Shown here in pieces: positions 1-6,806 of a stretch of DNA of 11,653 nucleotides (positions are counted from its first letter, which is position 1; each line of letters starts with the position of its first letter). The notes below the pieces were generated by a model, which ran no database searches, had not been told where the DNA came from, and saw nothing but the letters and a program-made list of their open reading frames with translations. Location: the NCBI GenBank assembly GCA_051009015.1, contig JBPCWZ010000081.1, positions 1-11,653 on the forward strand, read 5' to 3'. This DNA comes from JAHRAH01 sp051009015 (GTDB taxonomy: Bacteria; Pseudomonadota; Gammaproteobacteria; Tethybacterales; Persebacteraceae). The position numbers and the translations under genes are program-made.

Positions 1-140
1 GCGGGAATCCAAACCCTTGTCATTTGTCTATTTGCGCGATAGCGCAAACGGCGACTTGTCGCCGCAAATGGCAAACCGCAGAGTGCGCAAAGCGCGCTCA
101 TAATTAAAGCCCCGAAGGGGCGCCCTCACGGGCGCGTTAG

Positions 141-160
141 ATTCCCGCTTTCGCGGGAAT
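141..160. repeat. dRS3-like 20-bp palindromic repeat
   Basis: ATTCCCGCTTTCGCGGGAAT is an inverted repeat with 8-bp arms and a 4-base loop. It fits the ATTCCC-N8-GGGAAT layout known for the dRS3 elements of Neisseria. GAC follows the right arm, as it does at 497-499. A half-copy, GCGGGAATCC, follows at 171-180. Similarity to dRS3 is a match of layout only and does not prove common descent. Confidence 0.75.
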
Positions 161-191
161 GACGGGGGATGCGGGAATCCATTTTTGTCAT

Positions 192-438
192 AGCCCTGAA
201 AGGGCGTCCTGTTCACAGCACGGGGCAACGCCCCGTGACGACATTACCCATATATCAAGCCCCGAAGGGGCGTCCCATTCTTTTGCAGGGCAAAGCCCGG
301 CAAAAACCGCAAACCCAAAACCCCGCCCGTAATGGCATTCGCCGTCATTTTCGGTCGCCCTTTCAGGGCTTATTTGTTTAATACGCCAATTCACGGGGCG
401 TTGCCCCGTGCTATGAACAGGTCGCCCTTTGCAGGGCT
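192..438. repeat. Long inverted-repeat element, arms 192-238 and 391-438
   Basis: The reverse complement of 192-238 matches 391-438 at 45 of 47 positions, plus one inserted G. The arms lie 152 bp apart. Each arm contains two smaller hairpins: a GCCCT/AGGGC stem and a CACGGGGC/GCCCCGTG stem. The interior has further GCCCC/GGGGC and TTTTGC/GCAAAA stems and no gene. The architecture resembles a small non-autonomous inverted-repeat element (MITE-like). I see no transposase and no clear target-site duplication, so the mobile reading is an inference. Confidence 0.6.
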
Positions 439-476
439 TTTATAACGCGCCGCCTTTGGCGGCGATAGTTTAGGAG

Positions 477-567
477 ATTCCCGCTTGCGCGGGAATGACG
501 AAAGGAGCGGGAATGACGAAAGAGGCGGGAATGACGGAATGATGGATTCCCGCTCGGGGGCGGGAAT
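477..567. repeat. Cluster of dRS3-like palindromes and an 18-bp tandem repeat
   Basis: A 20-bp palindrome at 477-496 (ATTCCCGC / GCGGGAAT arms) is followed by GCGGGAATGACG half-units starting at 489, 507 and 525, an exact 18-bp period. A 22-bp palindrome with the same arms and a TCGGGG loop follows at 546-567. One more half-unit, GCGGGAATGAC, sits at 582-592, just before ruvX. The pattern looks like repeated local duplication of one arm plus its GACG flank. The spacing is too short and too uneven for a CRISPR array. Confidence 0.7.
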
Positions 568-617
568 GACGAAAATATGGCGCGGGAATGACAATTTGGT
601 AGAATCCCTTATTCGTT

Positions 618-1004
618 ATGATAGTTCTCGGTTTTGATGTCGGGCGCAAAAAAACTGGCGTTGCCATCGGCAACCTCGCAAGCCGCCTTGCGCGCCCTTT
701 GACAACCGCGCGGGGCGGGCGGCAGGAGCAGTTGCGGGAAGTCGGCAAACAAATCGCCAAATGGCAGCCGCATCGGTTGATTGTCGGAATGCCGCTTTAT
801 GCCGACGGCACGGCGCATAAGATGAGCAAAACCGCCCGGGTTTTTGGCGATGCTTTGGCTGTTGCTTTTGCTTTGCCGGTGTCTTTTGTTGATGAGCGTT
901 TTAGCACTGTCGCCGCCCGCGCGGCGGGTTTGGATGCCGATACCGATGCCGTTGCCGCCGGGATTATTTTGCAAGATTGGCTTGACGGCGGCGATATCGG
1001 GTAA
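618..1004 (+). CDS. ruvX: RuvX/YqgF family RNase H-fold nuclease (putative pre-16S rRNA nuclease)
   Basis: This 128-aa protein has the usual length and motifs of the YqgF/RuvX family. FDVGRKKTGVAIG (residues 6-18) carries the first acidic residue, D7. LIVGMPLYADG follows at 54-64, VDERFST at 91-97 carries E93, and DAVAAGIILQDWLD at 110-123 carries D110. D7, E93 and D110 form the predicted metal-binding acidic triad of the RNase H fold. The family is essential in many bacteria and is tied to 5'-end maturation of 16S rRNA in the cytoplasm; some members cleave Holliday junctions. The start at 618 is fixed by the N-terminal motif. There is no Shine-Dalgarno sequence before it, only a TAGAAT hexamer at 600-605, so the message may have a very short leader. 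It heads a tightly packed plus-strand gene run, with nuoI starting 11 bases after its stop. Confidence 0.93.
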   Translation: MIVLGFDVGRKKTGVAIGNLASRLARPLTTARGGRQEQLREVGKQIAKWQPHRLIVGMPLYADGTAHKMSKTARVFGDALAVAFALPVSFVDERFSTVAARAAGLDADTDAVAAGIILQDWLDGGDIG

Positions 1005-1015
1005 AATAGCGGCGG

Positions 1016-1519
1016 ATGATCAAAGCCGTCATATTGCGGGCGCGGAAGTATCTGTCGTCTTTTCTGCTGCTGGAACTGCTGCGCGGCTTGCGCTTTACCG
1101 GGCGGCAGTTGTTCAAGCGCAAAACGACCCTGCACTTCCCCGAAGAAAAAACCCCCCGCAGCGGGCGTTTTCGCGGCTTGCATGCTTTGCGCCGCTATCC
1201 CAACGGCGAAGAGCGGTGCATTGCTTGCAAACTTTGCGAGGCGGTTTGCCCCGCGCTTGCCATTCACATACAATCCGAACAGCGCGAAGACGGCAGCCGC
1301 CGGACGACTCAATATGACATAGATTTGACCAAGTGCATCTTTTGCGGCATGTGCGAGGAAGCATGCCCGGTTGATGCCATCGTGGAAACGCATGTGCTGG
1401 AATATCACGGCGAACGGCGCGGCGATTTGTATTACACCAAAGATATGCTGCTCGCCGTCGGCGACAAATACGAAGCGGAAATTGCCAAAGCGAGAGAGGA
1501 CGATGCCCGCTACCGCTAA
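1016..1519 (+). CDS. nuoI: NADH-quinone oxidoreductase subunit I (NuoI)
   Basis: This 167-aa ferredoxin-like subunit of respiratory complex I carries iron-sulfur clusters N6a and N6b, which pass electrons through the peripheral arm toward quinone. Two CxxCxxCxxxCP motifs are intact: C68, C71, C74 and C78, then C107, C110, C113 and C117. The flanking blocks FRGLHALRRYPNGEERCIA, DGSRRTTQYDIDLTKCIF and RGDLYYTKDMLLAVGDKY are near-textbook for the betaproteobacterial and non-enteric gammaproteobacterial form. The N-terminal helix (residues 1-35) is the part that contacts the membrane arm. Length is normal (family about 160). It is unusual that nuoH is not upstream and nuoJ is not downstream; instead it sits between ruvX and a repeat-rich membrane protein. 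All cluster ligands are present, so it looks functional and transplanted rather than decayed. Its end overlaps the next gene by 17 bases. Confidence 0.96.
   Translation: MIKAVILRARKYLSSFLLLELLRGLRFTGRQLFKRKTTLHFPEEKTPRSGRFRGLHALRRYPNGEERCIACKLCEAVCPALAIHIQSEQREDGSRRTTQYDIDLTKCIFCGMCEEACPVDAIVETHVLEYHGERRGDLYYTKDMLLAVGDKYEAEIAKAREDDARYR
1493..1500 (+). promoter_or_regulatory. Ribosome binding site that decides the start at 1503
   Basis: AGAGAGGA lies two bases before the ATG at 1503, inside the end of nuoI. It favours 1503 over the in-frame ATG at 1371, which would bury 132 bases inside the highly conserved nuoI and displace the signal-like N-terminus. Confidence 0.6.
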
Positions 1520-3605
1520 GCGGCATTGGCTTTTTGTTGTGCGCCTTGCCTTTGTTTGTTTGATTTTGCTTTTGTCGGCGGCGGCATTTGCCGAACAAAC
1601 CCCGCAACAAAACGGCGACCAAAACGACCTGCAACTCTACCGGCTGGAAAGTATGGAAAGGCGGCTGGAAAGCGCCGAACGCAGCGGCGAGCGGCTTTTG
1701 GTTGCCGCGGTTGTTTTGGCGATGCTTTTGCTGGCGGTGGTGCTGACCGGCGCATGGCGGGCGTATTTGCGCTGGCACAGCGAAAGATTGAACGCAACGG
1801 CGCGAAATGCCCGGCAACTGATGCGCGATATCAAGGCGGAGTTGGACCGCCCGCAACTTGCACATCTGCGCTCCGGTTATGAGTTGCGGCGTATTATGCG
1901 CCGCCTTCGCCGGGGGGCGACACTCGCCGCCAGTGATGCCCGAATGCTCGCCGAATGCGGAATGAACGGCGATATGCCGGCATCTTTATATCTGACGGCG
2001 CGGGCGCTGCTGGCGGAAACAAGCGGCGAATGGCATCTGGCGGCGAAATGGCTGGACGGGCTGGTGATGAGCGGAATGAAAGACGATGCCGATGTGCTTT
2101 TGCATCTCGCCCATGTCCACGACAACATTGCCGCCGCCGACGAAGACGCCCAAAGCCGCCGCCGTCATCTGGCACTGAGCAAGCAATATTATGCGCAGTT
2201 TGCTTTTGTGCTGCCTGCAGATTACCGCGATATGCCACCGCCGCCAAAAGCCGCCCCGCAACAGCCAAAACCGCAACCGCCGCAAAAAGCGGAAGTCGCC
2301 GAGCCGCCGCCGCCGAAAGCGGAAGTCGCCGAATCGCCGCCGCCGAAAGCGGAAGTCGCCGAATCGCCGCCGCCGAAAGTGGAAGTTGCTGAATCATTGC
2401 CGCCGCAAAAAGAACAAGTCGCCGAGTCATTACCAAAGCCGCAACAACCGCCAAAAGAGAATGTTGCCGAATCGCCGCCGGTGAAAGAGCAAATCGCAGA
2501 GTCGCCGCCGCCAAAACCGCAACCGCCGCAGAAAACGGAAGTTGCCGTATCTTCGCCGCCGCCAAAAGAAAAGGTTGCCGATGTTTCGCCGCCAAAAGAG
2601 CGGGCTGCCGAGTTATTGCCGCCGGTGAAAGGGCAAGTCGCGGAGTCGTCATTGCCAAAACCGCAAATACCGCCGAAAGAAAAGGTCGCCGGAAAGGTTG
2701 CCGAATCTTTACCGCCGCCGAAAGTGCCGCCCGCCGTGGCATCATTGCCGCCGAAAGTGCGGGTTGCCGAAGCGTCATCGTCAAAGCCGCAACTATCGCC
2801 GAAAGTGCAAGTTGCCGAATCGCCAAAGCCGAAAGATAAGGTTGCCGAATTGCCAAAAGAGAAAGTTGGCGAATTGCCGCCAGGGGAGAAGGTTGCGGTG
2901 TCATCGCCGCCAGGGGAGAAAGTTGCAGTATCATCATCGCCATCGCCGAAGCGACAATATGAAAGCGCGCCGCCGGTATTGTTTGCCGATGCCAGACAAA
3001 TCGCCGAAGCCGACCGCGAACAATCGCAAGAGCCCGTCAAAAGAGCGGTGGCAAATGCGCGTAATGCAACGCAGGACGGCTATGCCGCAATGTTGAGTTA
3101 TTGGCGCGGCGGCAGTTTGCCGCTGATTCCGCTTGTGCCGATATTGCCGCCGCCCGCCGATGCCAAAGGCGCGCAACTGATGATGTGGAGCGAGATAGCA
3201 CACGGCAACCGGCGGATGTATCGCGCCGCCCTCGCGCTGTCGGTGCACGGCAGAAACCGCCATTTGGACGCCGCCATCAAACATTACAACCGCGCGCAGA
3301 TGCATCAAACCGGCGATTATTTGTATCACAACTTCGGGCTGGCGTATGTCGCCAGAGCACTGCACACGCCCGAAAAAGACCGGCAGCAGTATTTTAAGAT
3401 GGCGGCGGATAAGTTTGTTGCCGGCAATGCCATGCGCCCGCATTATTTTGATTTTTCGCTTGCCGCTCTTTACGCCCTTGCCAATGACGGCGAACAATGC
3501 CGCCAATGGCTGCAAGAGTCGGGCGCGGCGGACAAGGATGCCCTGCGCGCGGCGGAGTTTGACAATGTGCGCGGGCATAGATGGTTTGCGGAGTTTGCCG
3601 GATGA
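1503..3605 (+). CDS. Membrane-anchored protein with Pro/Lys-rich repeat region and TPR-like C-terminus
   Basis: This 700-aa protein is not one I recognise as a named family. A hydrophobic segment at about 10-30 ends in AAAFA-EQ and could be a signal peptide or a first membrane helix. A charged helix (47-64, rich in E and R) follows, then a second membrane helix at 65-84. The Arg-rich stretch after it (86-109) places the rest in the cytoplasm by the positive-inside rule. Residues 155-235 look like helical repeats. Residues 247-483 are a low-complexity tract of about 19 units resembling PPPKAEVAES. Residues 525-700 look like TPR helices and include the segment FDFSLAALYALANDGEQC. Two N-terminal membrane helices followed by TPR-like helices recall HemY topology, but I see no sequence proof of that. 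It overlaps nuoI by 17 bases, and its TGA overlaps the nadE ATG. A scaffold role is only a guess. Confidence 0.8.
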   Translation: MPATAKRHWLFVVRLAFVCLILLLSAAAFAEQTPQQNGDQNDLQLYRLESMERRLESAERSGERLLVAAVVLAMLLLAVVLTGAWRAYLRWHSERLNATARNARQLMRDIKAELDRPQLAHLRSGYELRRIMRRLRRGATLAASDARMLAECGMNGDMPASLYLTARALLAETSGEWHLAAKWLDGLVMSGMKDDADVLLHLAHVHDNIAAADEDAQSRRRHLALSKQYYAQFAFVLPADYRDMPPPPKAAPQQPKPQPPQKAEVAEPPPPKAEVAESPPPKAEVAESPPPKVEVAESLPPQKEQVAESLPKPQQPPKENVAESPPVKEQIAESPPPKPQPPQKTEVAVSSPPPKEKVADVSPPKERAAELLPPVKGQVAESSLPKPQIPPKEKVAGKVAESLPPPKVPPAVASLPPKVRVAEASSSKPQLSPKVQVAESPKPKDKVAELPKEKVGELPPGEKVAVSSPPGEKVAVSSSPSPKRQYESAPPVLFADARQIAEADREQSQEPVKRAVANARNATQDGYAAMLSYWRGGSLPLIPLVPILPPPADAKGAQLMMWSEIAHGNRRMYRAALALSVHGRNRHLDAAIKHYNRAQMHQTGDYLYHNFGLAYVARALHTPEKDRQQYFKMAADKFVAGNAMRPHYFDFSLAALYALANDGEQCRQWLQESGAADKDALRAAEFDNVRGHRWFAEFAG
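2241..2951 (+). repeat. In-frame Pro/Lys-rich tandem repeat, 30-bp unit at its core
   Basis: This segment encodes residues 247-483 of the membrane protein. Positions 2311-2340 and 2341-2370 are identical 30-bp units, flanked by diverged copies at 2281-2310 and 2371-2400. Further along the unit decays into irregular K-x-x-VAE-S/L-P motifs. Because the core period is a multiple of three, other frames and the opposite strand also stay open across it, which creates spurious long frames. The tract can expand or shrink by slippage without shifting the reading frame. Confidence 0.85.
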
Positions 3606-5206
3606 CCGCGCCGGTTTATGTCGTGCAGGGCGATTTTGCCGTTGGCGATATCAAAGGCAACCGCAATAAACTGATAGACGCCTCGCACGCGGCAAAGCGC
3701 GCGGGCGCCGAAGTTGTTATCGCCCCGGAGTTGGCATTGAGCGGTTATCCGCCCGAAGATTTGTTGTTTGACGGCGATTTTATCGCGGCATTGTCGGATG
3801 CGGTCGCGGTTATTTGCGCCAAAGCCGAACCTTCGGTAGCATTGCTTTTTGGCGCGCCAAATGCCGAAGGCGGAGTGATTACCAATGCCGCGATACTTGT
3901 GCGCGGCGGCAAAACCGAAGGCATTTATGCCAAAGCGCATTTGCCGAATACTTCGGTGTTTGACGACAAGCGTTATTTTGTTGCCGGAGATGGTATTCCT
4001 TTGGTTTTTTCCGCGGGCGGCGAAACTTATGCCGTGCAAGTTTGCGAAGATATATGGCATCCGCAACAGGCGGATAAAGTCCGCAAGAGCGGGGCAAAAA
4101 ATACTTTGGCGTTAAACGGCTCTCCTTTTGATATTAACAAACACCGCCGCCGCCTTTCTGCCGCCGCCGATTTTGCCCGCACTTCGCAAACAACGGTTTT
4201 TTACTGCAACACCGTCGGCGGGCAGGATGAGTTGATTTTTGACGGCGCATCGTTTGTTGTCAATGACGAAGGAAAAGTTGTTTGTCAGATGGCGGCTTTT
4301 GCCGAAGCGCAAGGGTTGATAAGGGAGTATCATCATCAATATCCGGCTTGCGAAGATGCGATGGTTTATGATGCTCTGGTAATGGCGGTGCGCGATTATG
4401 CCAAAAAAACCGGCATTGGCGCGGCGGTTTTGGGTTTGTCCGGCGGCGTGGATTCCGCGCTTGTCGCTACTATTGCGGCGGATGCGCTGGGGGCGGAAAA
4501 CATTACGGCGGTAATGATGCCGTCGCCGCACACTTCCGCCGAGAGCATTGACGATGCCGCAAAGATAGCGGAAAATCTGGGTTGTGATTATATGACAATG
4601 CCAATAACGCCGATGATGGCGGCGGCGGAACAAACTCTTGCGCAACATTTAACTCCCCGCGCCGAAGATGTAACAATGGAAAATGTACAAGCGCGCCTGC
4701 GCGGAATGTTGCTGATGGCATTGGCAAACAACCGCGGCGGTTTATTATTGGCGACCGGCAACAAAAGCGAAGCCGCCTGCGGTTATGCGACTTTATACGG
4801 CGACATGTGCGGCGGTTTTGCCCCGCTGAAAGACGCAAGCAAAACGCGCGTGTGGCGACTTGCCAAATACAGAAACAAACAGGGCGAAGTTATCCCCCCG
4901 CGCGTAATATCCCGCGCGCCGAGTGCCGAACTAAAACCGGGGCAGAAAGACGAGGATTCCCTGCCGCCTTATGATGTTGTTGATTCCATTGTCGCCGCGC
5001 ATTTGGCGGAGGGCAAAAGGTTGCCGCCGATGCGCGAAAAGTTTGACGCCGATGCATTGTCCGCCGTGTTGACGATGATGACAAAAAGCGAACACAAAAG
5101 ACGGCAGGCGGCGATGGGACCGAAACTAACCGAATGCGCCTTCGGGCGCGACAGGAGAATGCCGGTTGCAAACCGCTTTACTATTTTGGGCGATGGCGAT
5201 GATTAA
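3602..5206 (+). CDS. nadE: Glutamine-dependent NAD+ synthetase
   Basis: This 534-aa enzyme makes the last step of NAD+ synthesis: nicotinic acid adenine dinucleotide plus ATP and glutamine gives NAD+. The N-terminal nitrilase-fold glutaminase (about 3-250) has its Glu-Lys-Cys triad at E43 (APELALSGYPPEDLLF), K111 (YAKAHLPN) and C148 (VQVCEDIW). The C-terminal synthetase (about 255-534) has the ATP-binding SGGVDS loop at 280-285, ATGNKSE at 385-391, GYATLYGDMCGGFAPLKD at 394-411 and the closing FGRDRRMPVANRF. The length and two-domain form mark the glutamine-using type, unlike the short ammonia-using enzyme of E. coli. The start at 3602 shares ATGA with the upstream stop and has CGGAG (3589-3593) at good spacing, implying translational coupling. 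An in-frame ATG at 3581 is less likely. It overlaps tsaE by 8 bases. Confidence 0.96.
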   Translation: MTAPVYVVQGDFAVGDIKGNRNKLIDASHAAKRAGAEVVIAPELALSGYPPEDLLFDGDFIAALSDAVAVICAKAEPSVALLFGAPNAEGGVITNAAILVRGGKTEGIYAKAHLPNTSVFDDKRYFVAGDGIPLVFSAGGETYAVQVCEDIWHPQQADKVRKSGAKNTLALNGSPFDINKHRRRLSAAADFARTSQTTVFYCNTVGGQDELIFDGASFVVNDEGKVVCQMAAFAEAQGLIREYHHQYPACEDAMVYDALVMAVRDYAKKTGIGAAVLGLSGGVDSALVATIAADALGAENITAVMMPSPHTSAESIDDAAKIAENLGCDYMTMPITPMMAAAEQTLAQHLTPRAEDVTMENVQARLRGMLLMALANNRGGLLLATGNKSEAACGYATLYGDMCGGFAPLKDASKTRVWRLAKYRNKQGEVIPPRVISRAPSAELKPGQKDEDSLPPYDVVDSIVAAHLAEGKRLPPMREKFDADALSAVLTMMTKSEHKRRQAAMGPKLTECAFGRDRRMPVANRFTILGDGDD

Positions 5207-5642
5207 GATACAAAGCAAAACCCCGGCAAACACCGAAGCGGCGGCGGCAAAACTCGCCCCTCTTCTTTCGCCGCCCGCGCGGATATATCTCAGCGGCGGC
5301 ATAGGAGGCGGCAAGACAACATGGACGCGCGCATTGTTGCGCGCTTTGGGCGAGCGCGGCATCGTGCCGAGCCCTACTTTTGCTTTGGCATTGAGTTATC
5401 AAACGGCGCATTTTGTCGTGCATCATCTGGATTTGTTTCGCGAAGGCGGCGAGGCGGGGGCGGATTTGCGCGAGTTGGTGGATGACGAAAAGGCGGTGTG
5501 CATTTTGGAATGGCCCGGCGAAGATTTGCCGCCGCCGGATGTGTCAATGCATTTTGCTTTTGCAAAAAAGGGAGAAGGGCGCACCATTACAATGCGCGCC
5601 GGAAACGAAAGAGCGGGGAGATGGTTGCGCGCTTGTTGTTGA
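5199..5642 (+). CDS. tsaE: tRNA t6A modification ATPase TsaE
   Basis: This 147-aa P-loop protein is the ATPase partner of TsaB-TsaD in the cytoplasmic complex that adds threonylcarbamoyl to A37 of ANN-decoding tRNAs. Family marks are clear: YLSGGIGGGKTTWTRALL (Walker A), SPTFAL, HHLDLFR and LEWPGEDLPPPD. The Walker A loop reads GGIGGGKTT where G-x-LGAGKTT is more usual, a conservative change. In-frame ATGs also occur at 5166 and 5193. I chose 5199 because MIKIQSK begins where homologues begin and gives the normal length; no strong ribosome binding site separates the choices. Translation is probably coupled to nadE, which it overlaps by 8 bases. It overlaps the amidase gene by 22 bases. The order tsaE-amidase-mutL is conserved in many proteobacteria. 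Confidence 0.92.
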   Translation: MIKIQSKTPANTEAAAAKLAPLLSPPARIYLSGGIGGGKTTWTRALLRALGERGIVPSPTFALALSYQTAHFVVHHLDLFREGGEAGADLRELVDDEKAVCILEWPGEDLPPPDVSMHFAFAKKGEGRTITMRAGNERAGRWLRACC

Positions 5643-6790
5643 TACTGGTTTTTGCATTGTCGGCGCCGGTCAATGCCGCCGCCGATGGCGCGAACAATGA
5701 CGCGAGTTTGCAGGGGCGGCTTTGGCTTTTGCCGGAGCGGGCGCGGTTGGTGATAGAAACCGGCGCGGAGTTGGATTATAAGGTTTTTCAACTGGACAAT
5801 CCGCCGCGCATTGTGATGGATGTTTATTCGTCAGCCGATTCGCCGAAAGGTTTGGACAGCGGCGATTTAACCGATACCGATGCATCGGCATATCTGCGCG
5901 CCTTTCGTCATTCGCCGCGTTTTGACGGCGACAGATTGCGTTTTGTTTTTGATTTGTCGGGAGATGTCAAAAAACCTCGCGTATCCTATCTGGCGCCGGT
6001 AGCGGGTTATCGCTGGCGTTTGATATTGGATGTTTTGCCAAAAAACGCGCCCGACCCGCTATTGCCGCTTTTGTTGCAATTGGAAGAAAAGGAAGCGCCG
6101 CCGTTTTTGGTTGTCATAGACCCCGGGCACGGCGGCGAAGACCCGGGCGCCGTCAGCCCGAATAATAACTACGAAAAAAAAGTAGTGCTTGCCATCGCCA
6201 AACAACTGCGCGAAGAACTCAATGCCGAAAGCGATATAAGGGCGGAACTCACGCGCAGCAAAGACCGGTTTTTGAAGTTGGGGCGGCGCGTCAATATCGC
6301 CCACCGGCTGGGGGCGGATGTTTTCATATCGGTGCATGCCGATTCGGTCGTATCGCGCAAGGTGCAGGGGGCGTCGGTTTTTGTTTTGTCGGAAAAGGGG
6401 GCGTCATCTTCTTTTGCCCGGCGGCTGGCAAGGCACGCCAATTTGTCGGATTTGGTCGGCGGCGAGATATCAACGGCGGAAGCCGACCCCGCCGTTTCGG
6501 CGGCTTTGCGGCAGTTGTCAAAAGACGGCAAAAACACCGCCTCGCGCCAACTTGCCGAATTAATCCTGCGCAATATCGGCGGCATTAACAAACTGCACAG
6601 CGACAGGGTGGAGTCGGCGGGTTTTGCGGTGCTGAAATCGCCGTCCATACCTTCGGTGCTTGTGGAGACGGCGTTTATCAGCAATCCCGAAGAGGAGAAA
6701 AAACTTCTCGCGCCCGCTTTCCAAAAGCGGATGGCGGAAGCGATAGCCGATGCCGTCAAGGAGTATAAAATGCGCCATCACACGCCATAA
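5621..6790 (+). CDS. amiC: N-acetylmuramoyl-L-alanine amidase (AMIN plus Amidase_3)
   Basis: This 389-aa periplasmic zinc amidase cuts the amide bond between MurNAc and L-Ala in peptidoglycan, mainly to separate daughter cells. A Sec-type signal peptide (about 1-22) lacks the twin-arginine motif found in E. coli AmiC. An AMIN domain (about 30-137), which targets septal wall or envelope, precedes the Amidase_3 domain (about 162-383). Zinc and catalytic residues are visible: H170 in VVIDPGHGGEDPGA, E185 in NNNYEKK, H239 in ISVHADS, and E349 in VLVETAFISNPEEEK. The segment at about 260-330 fits the regulatory helix that EnvC/NlpD-type activators release in this family. There is no C-terminal LysM domain, so the architecture is nearer AmiC than AmiB, although this neighbourhood often holds amiB; the symbol is tentative. 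GGGGAG abuts the ATG at 5621. mutL begins 16 bases after the stop. Confidence 0.92.
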   Translation: MVARLLLILVFALSAPVNAAADGANNDASLQGRLWLLPERARLVIETGAELDYKVFQLDNPPRIVMDVYSSADSPKGLDSGDLTDTDASAYLRAFRHSPRFDGDRLRFVFDLSGDVKKPRVSYLAPVAGYRWRLILDVLPKNAPDPLLPLLLQLEEKEAPPFLVVIDPGHGGEDPGAVSPNNNYEKKVVLAIAKQLREELNAESDIRAELTRSKDRFLKLGRRVNIAHRLGADVFISVHADSVVSRKVQGASVFVLSEKGASSSFARRLARHANLSDLVGGEISTAEADPAVSAALRQLSKDGKNTASRQLAELILRNIGGINKLHSDRVESAGFAVLKSPSIPSVLVETAFISNPEEEKKLLAPAFQKRMAEAIADAVKEYKMRHHTP

Positions 6791-6806
6791 TCCAAACGGC
6801 ACAAAA

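Larger units (their letters stand above)
1..617. repeat. Hairpin-rich non-coding region upstream of ruvX
   Basis: No believable gene lies here; the short open frames are translations of repeats. The stretch is a chain of perfect or near-perfect short stem-loops: arms 31-37/42-48 (TTTGCGC), 49-55/58-64 (CGGCGAC), 81-88/92-99 (one wobble pair), 109-113/117-121 (GCCCC, loop GAA), 120-125/130-135 (GCGCCC), 193-197/201-205 (GCCCT, loop GAA), 219-226/230-237 (CACGGGGC), 259-263/267-271 (GCCCC, loop GAA), 281-291/295-305 (one mismatch), 357-361/365-369, 392-399/403-410, 424-428/433-437 and 448-454/458-464 (CGCCGCC, loop TTT). Loops are mostly three bases. Several stems share an AAGCCCYGAARGGGCG core. 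The hairpins are seen directly; any role in RNA, DNA or mobility is unknown. The window begins inside a further repeat copy, since GCGGGAATCC at 1-10 recurs at 171-180. Confidence 0.85.

Noticed and set aside
169..381. Short plus-strand open frame in the left repeat block
   Set aside because: Its translation (KGRPV..., PKGRPI...) is simply the repeated hairpin modules.
477..592. Possible CRISPR array
   Set aside because: Half-units are only 12 bp with spacers of about 6 bp, the period breaks after three copies, and no cas gene is present.
576..605. Promoter for ruvX with -10 TAGAAT at 600-605
   Set aside because: No acceptable -35 element at 16-18 bp spacing; kept only as a remark in the ruvX entry.
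1894..2943. Minus-strand 349-codon open frame in the same region
   Set aside because: Its translation is repeated low-complexity Leu/Ala/Arg/Gln text created by the repeat, with no start signal or recognisable domain.
2222..3040. Long minus-strand open frame rich in Gly, Ser and Ala opposite the Pro/Lys repeat
   Set aside because: It is the complement of an in-frame tandem repeat with a core period that is a multiple of three, which keeps all frames open. The plus-strand frame has the membrane helices, ribosome binding site and overlaps.
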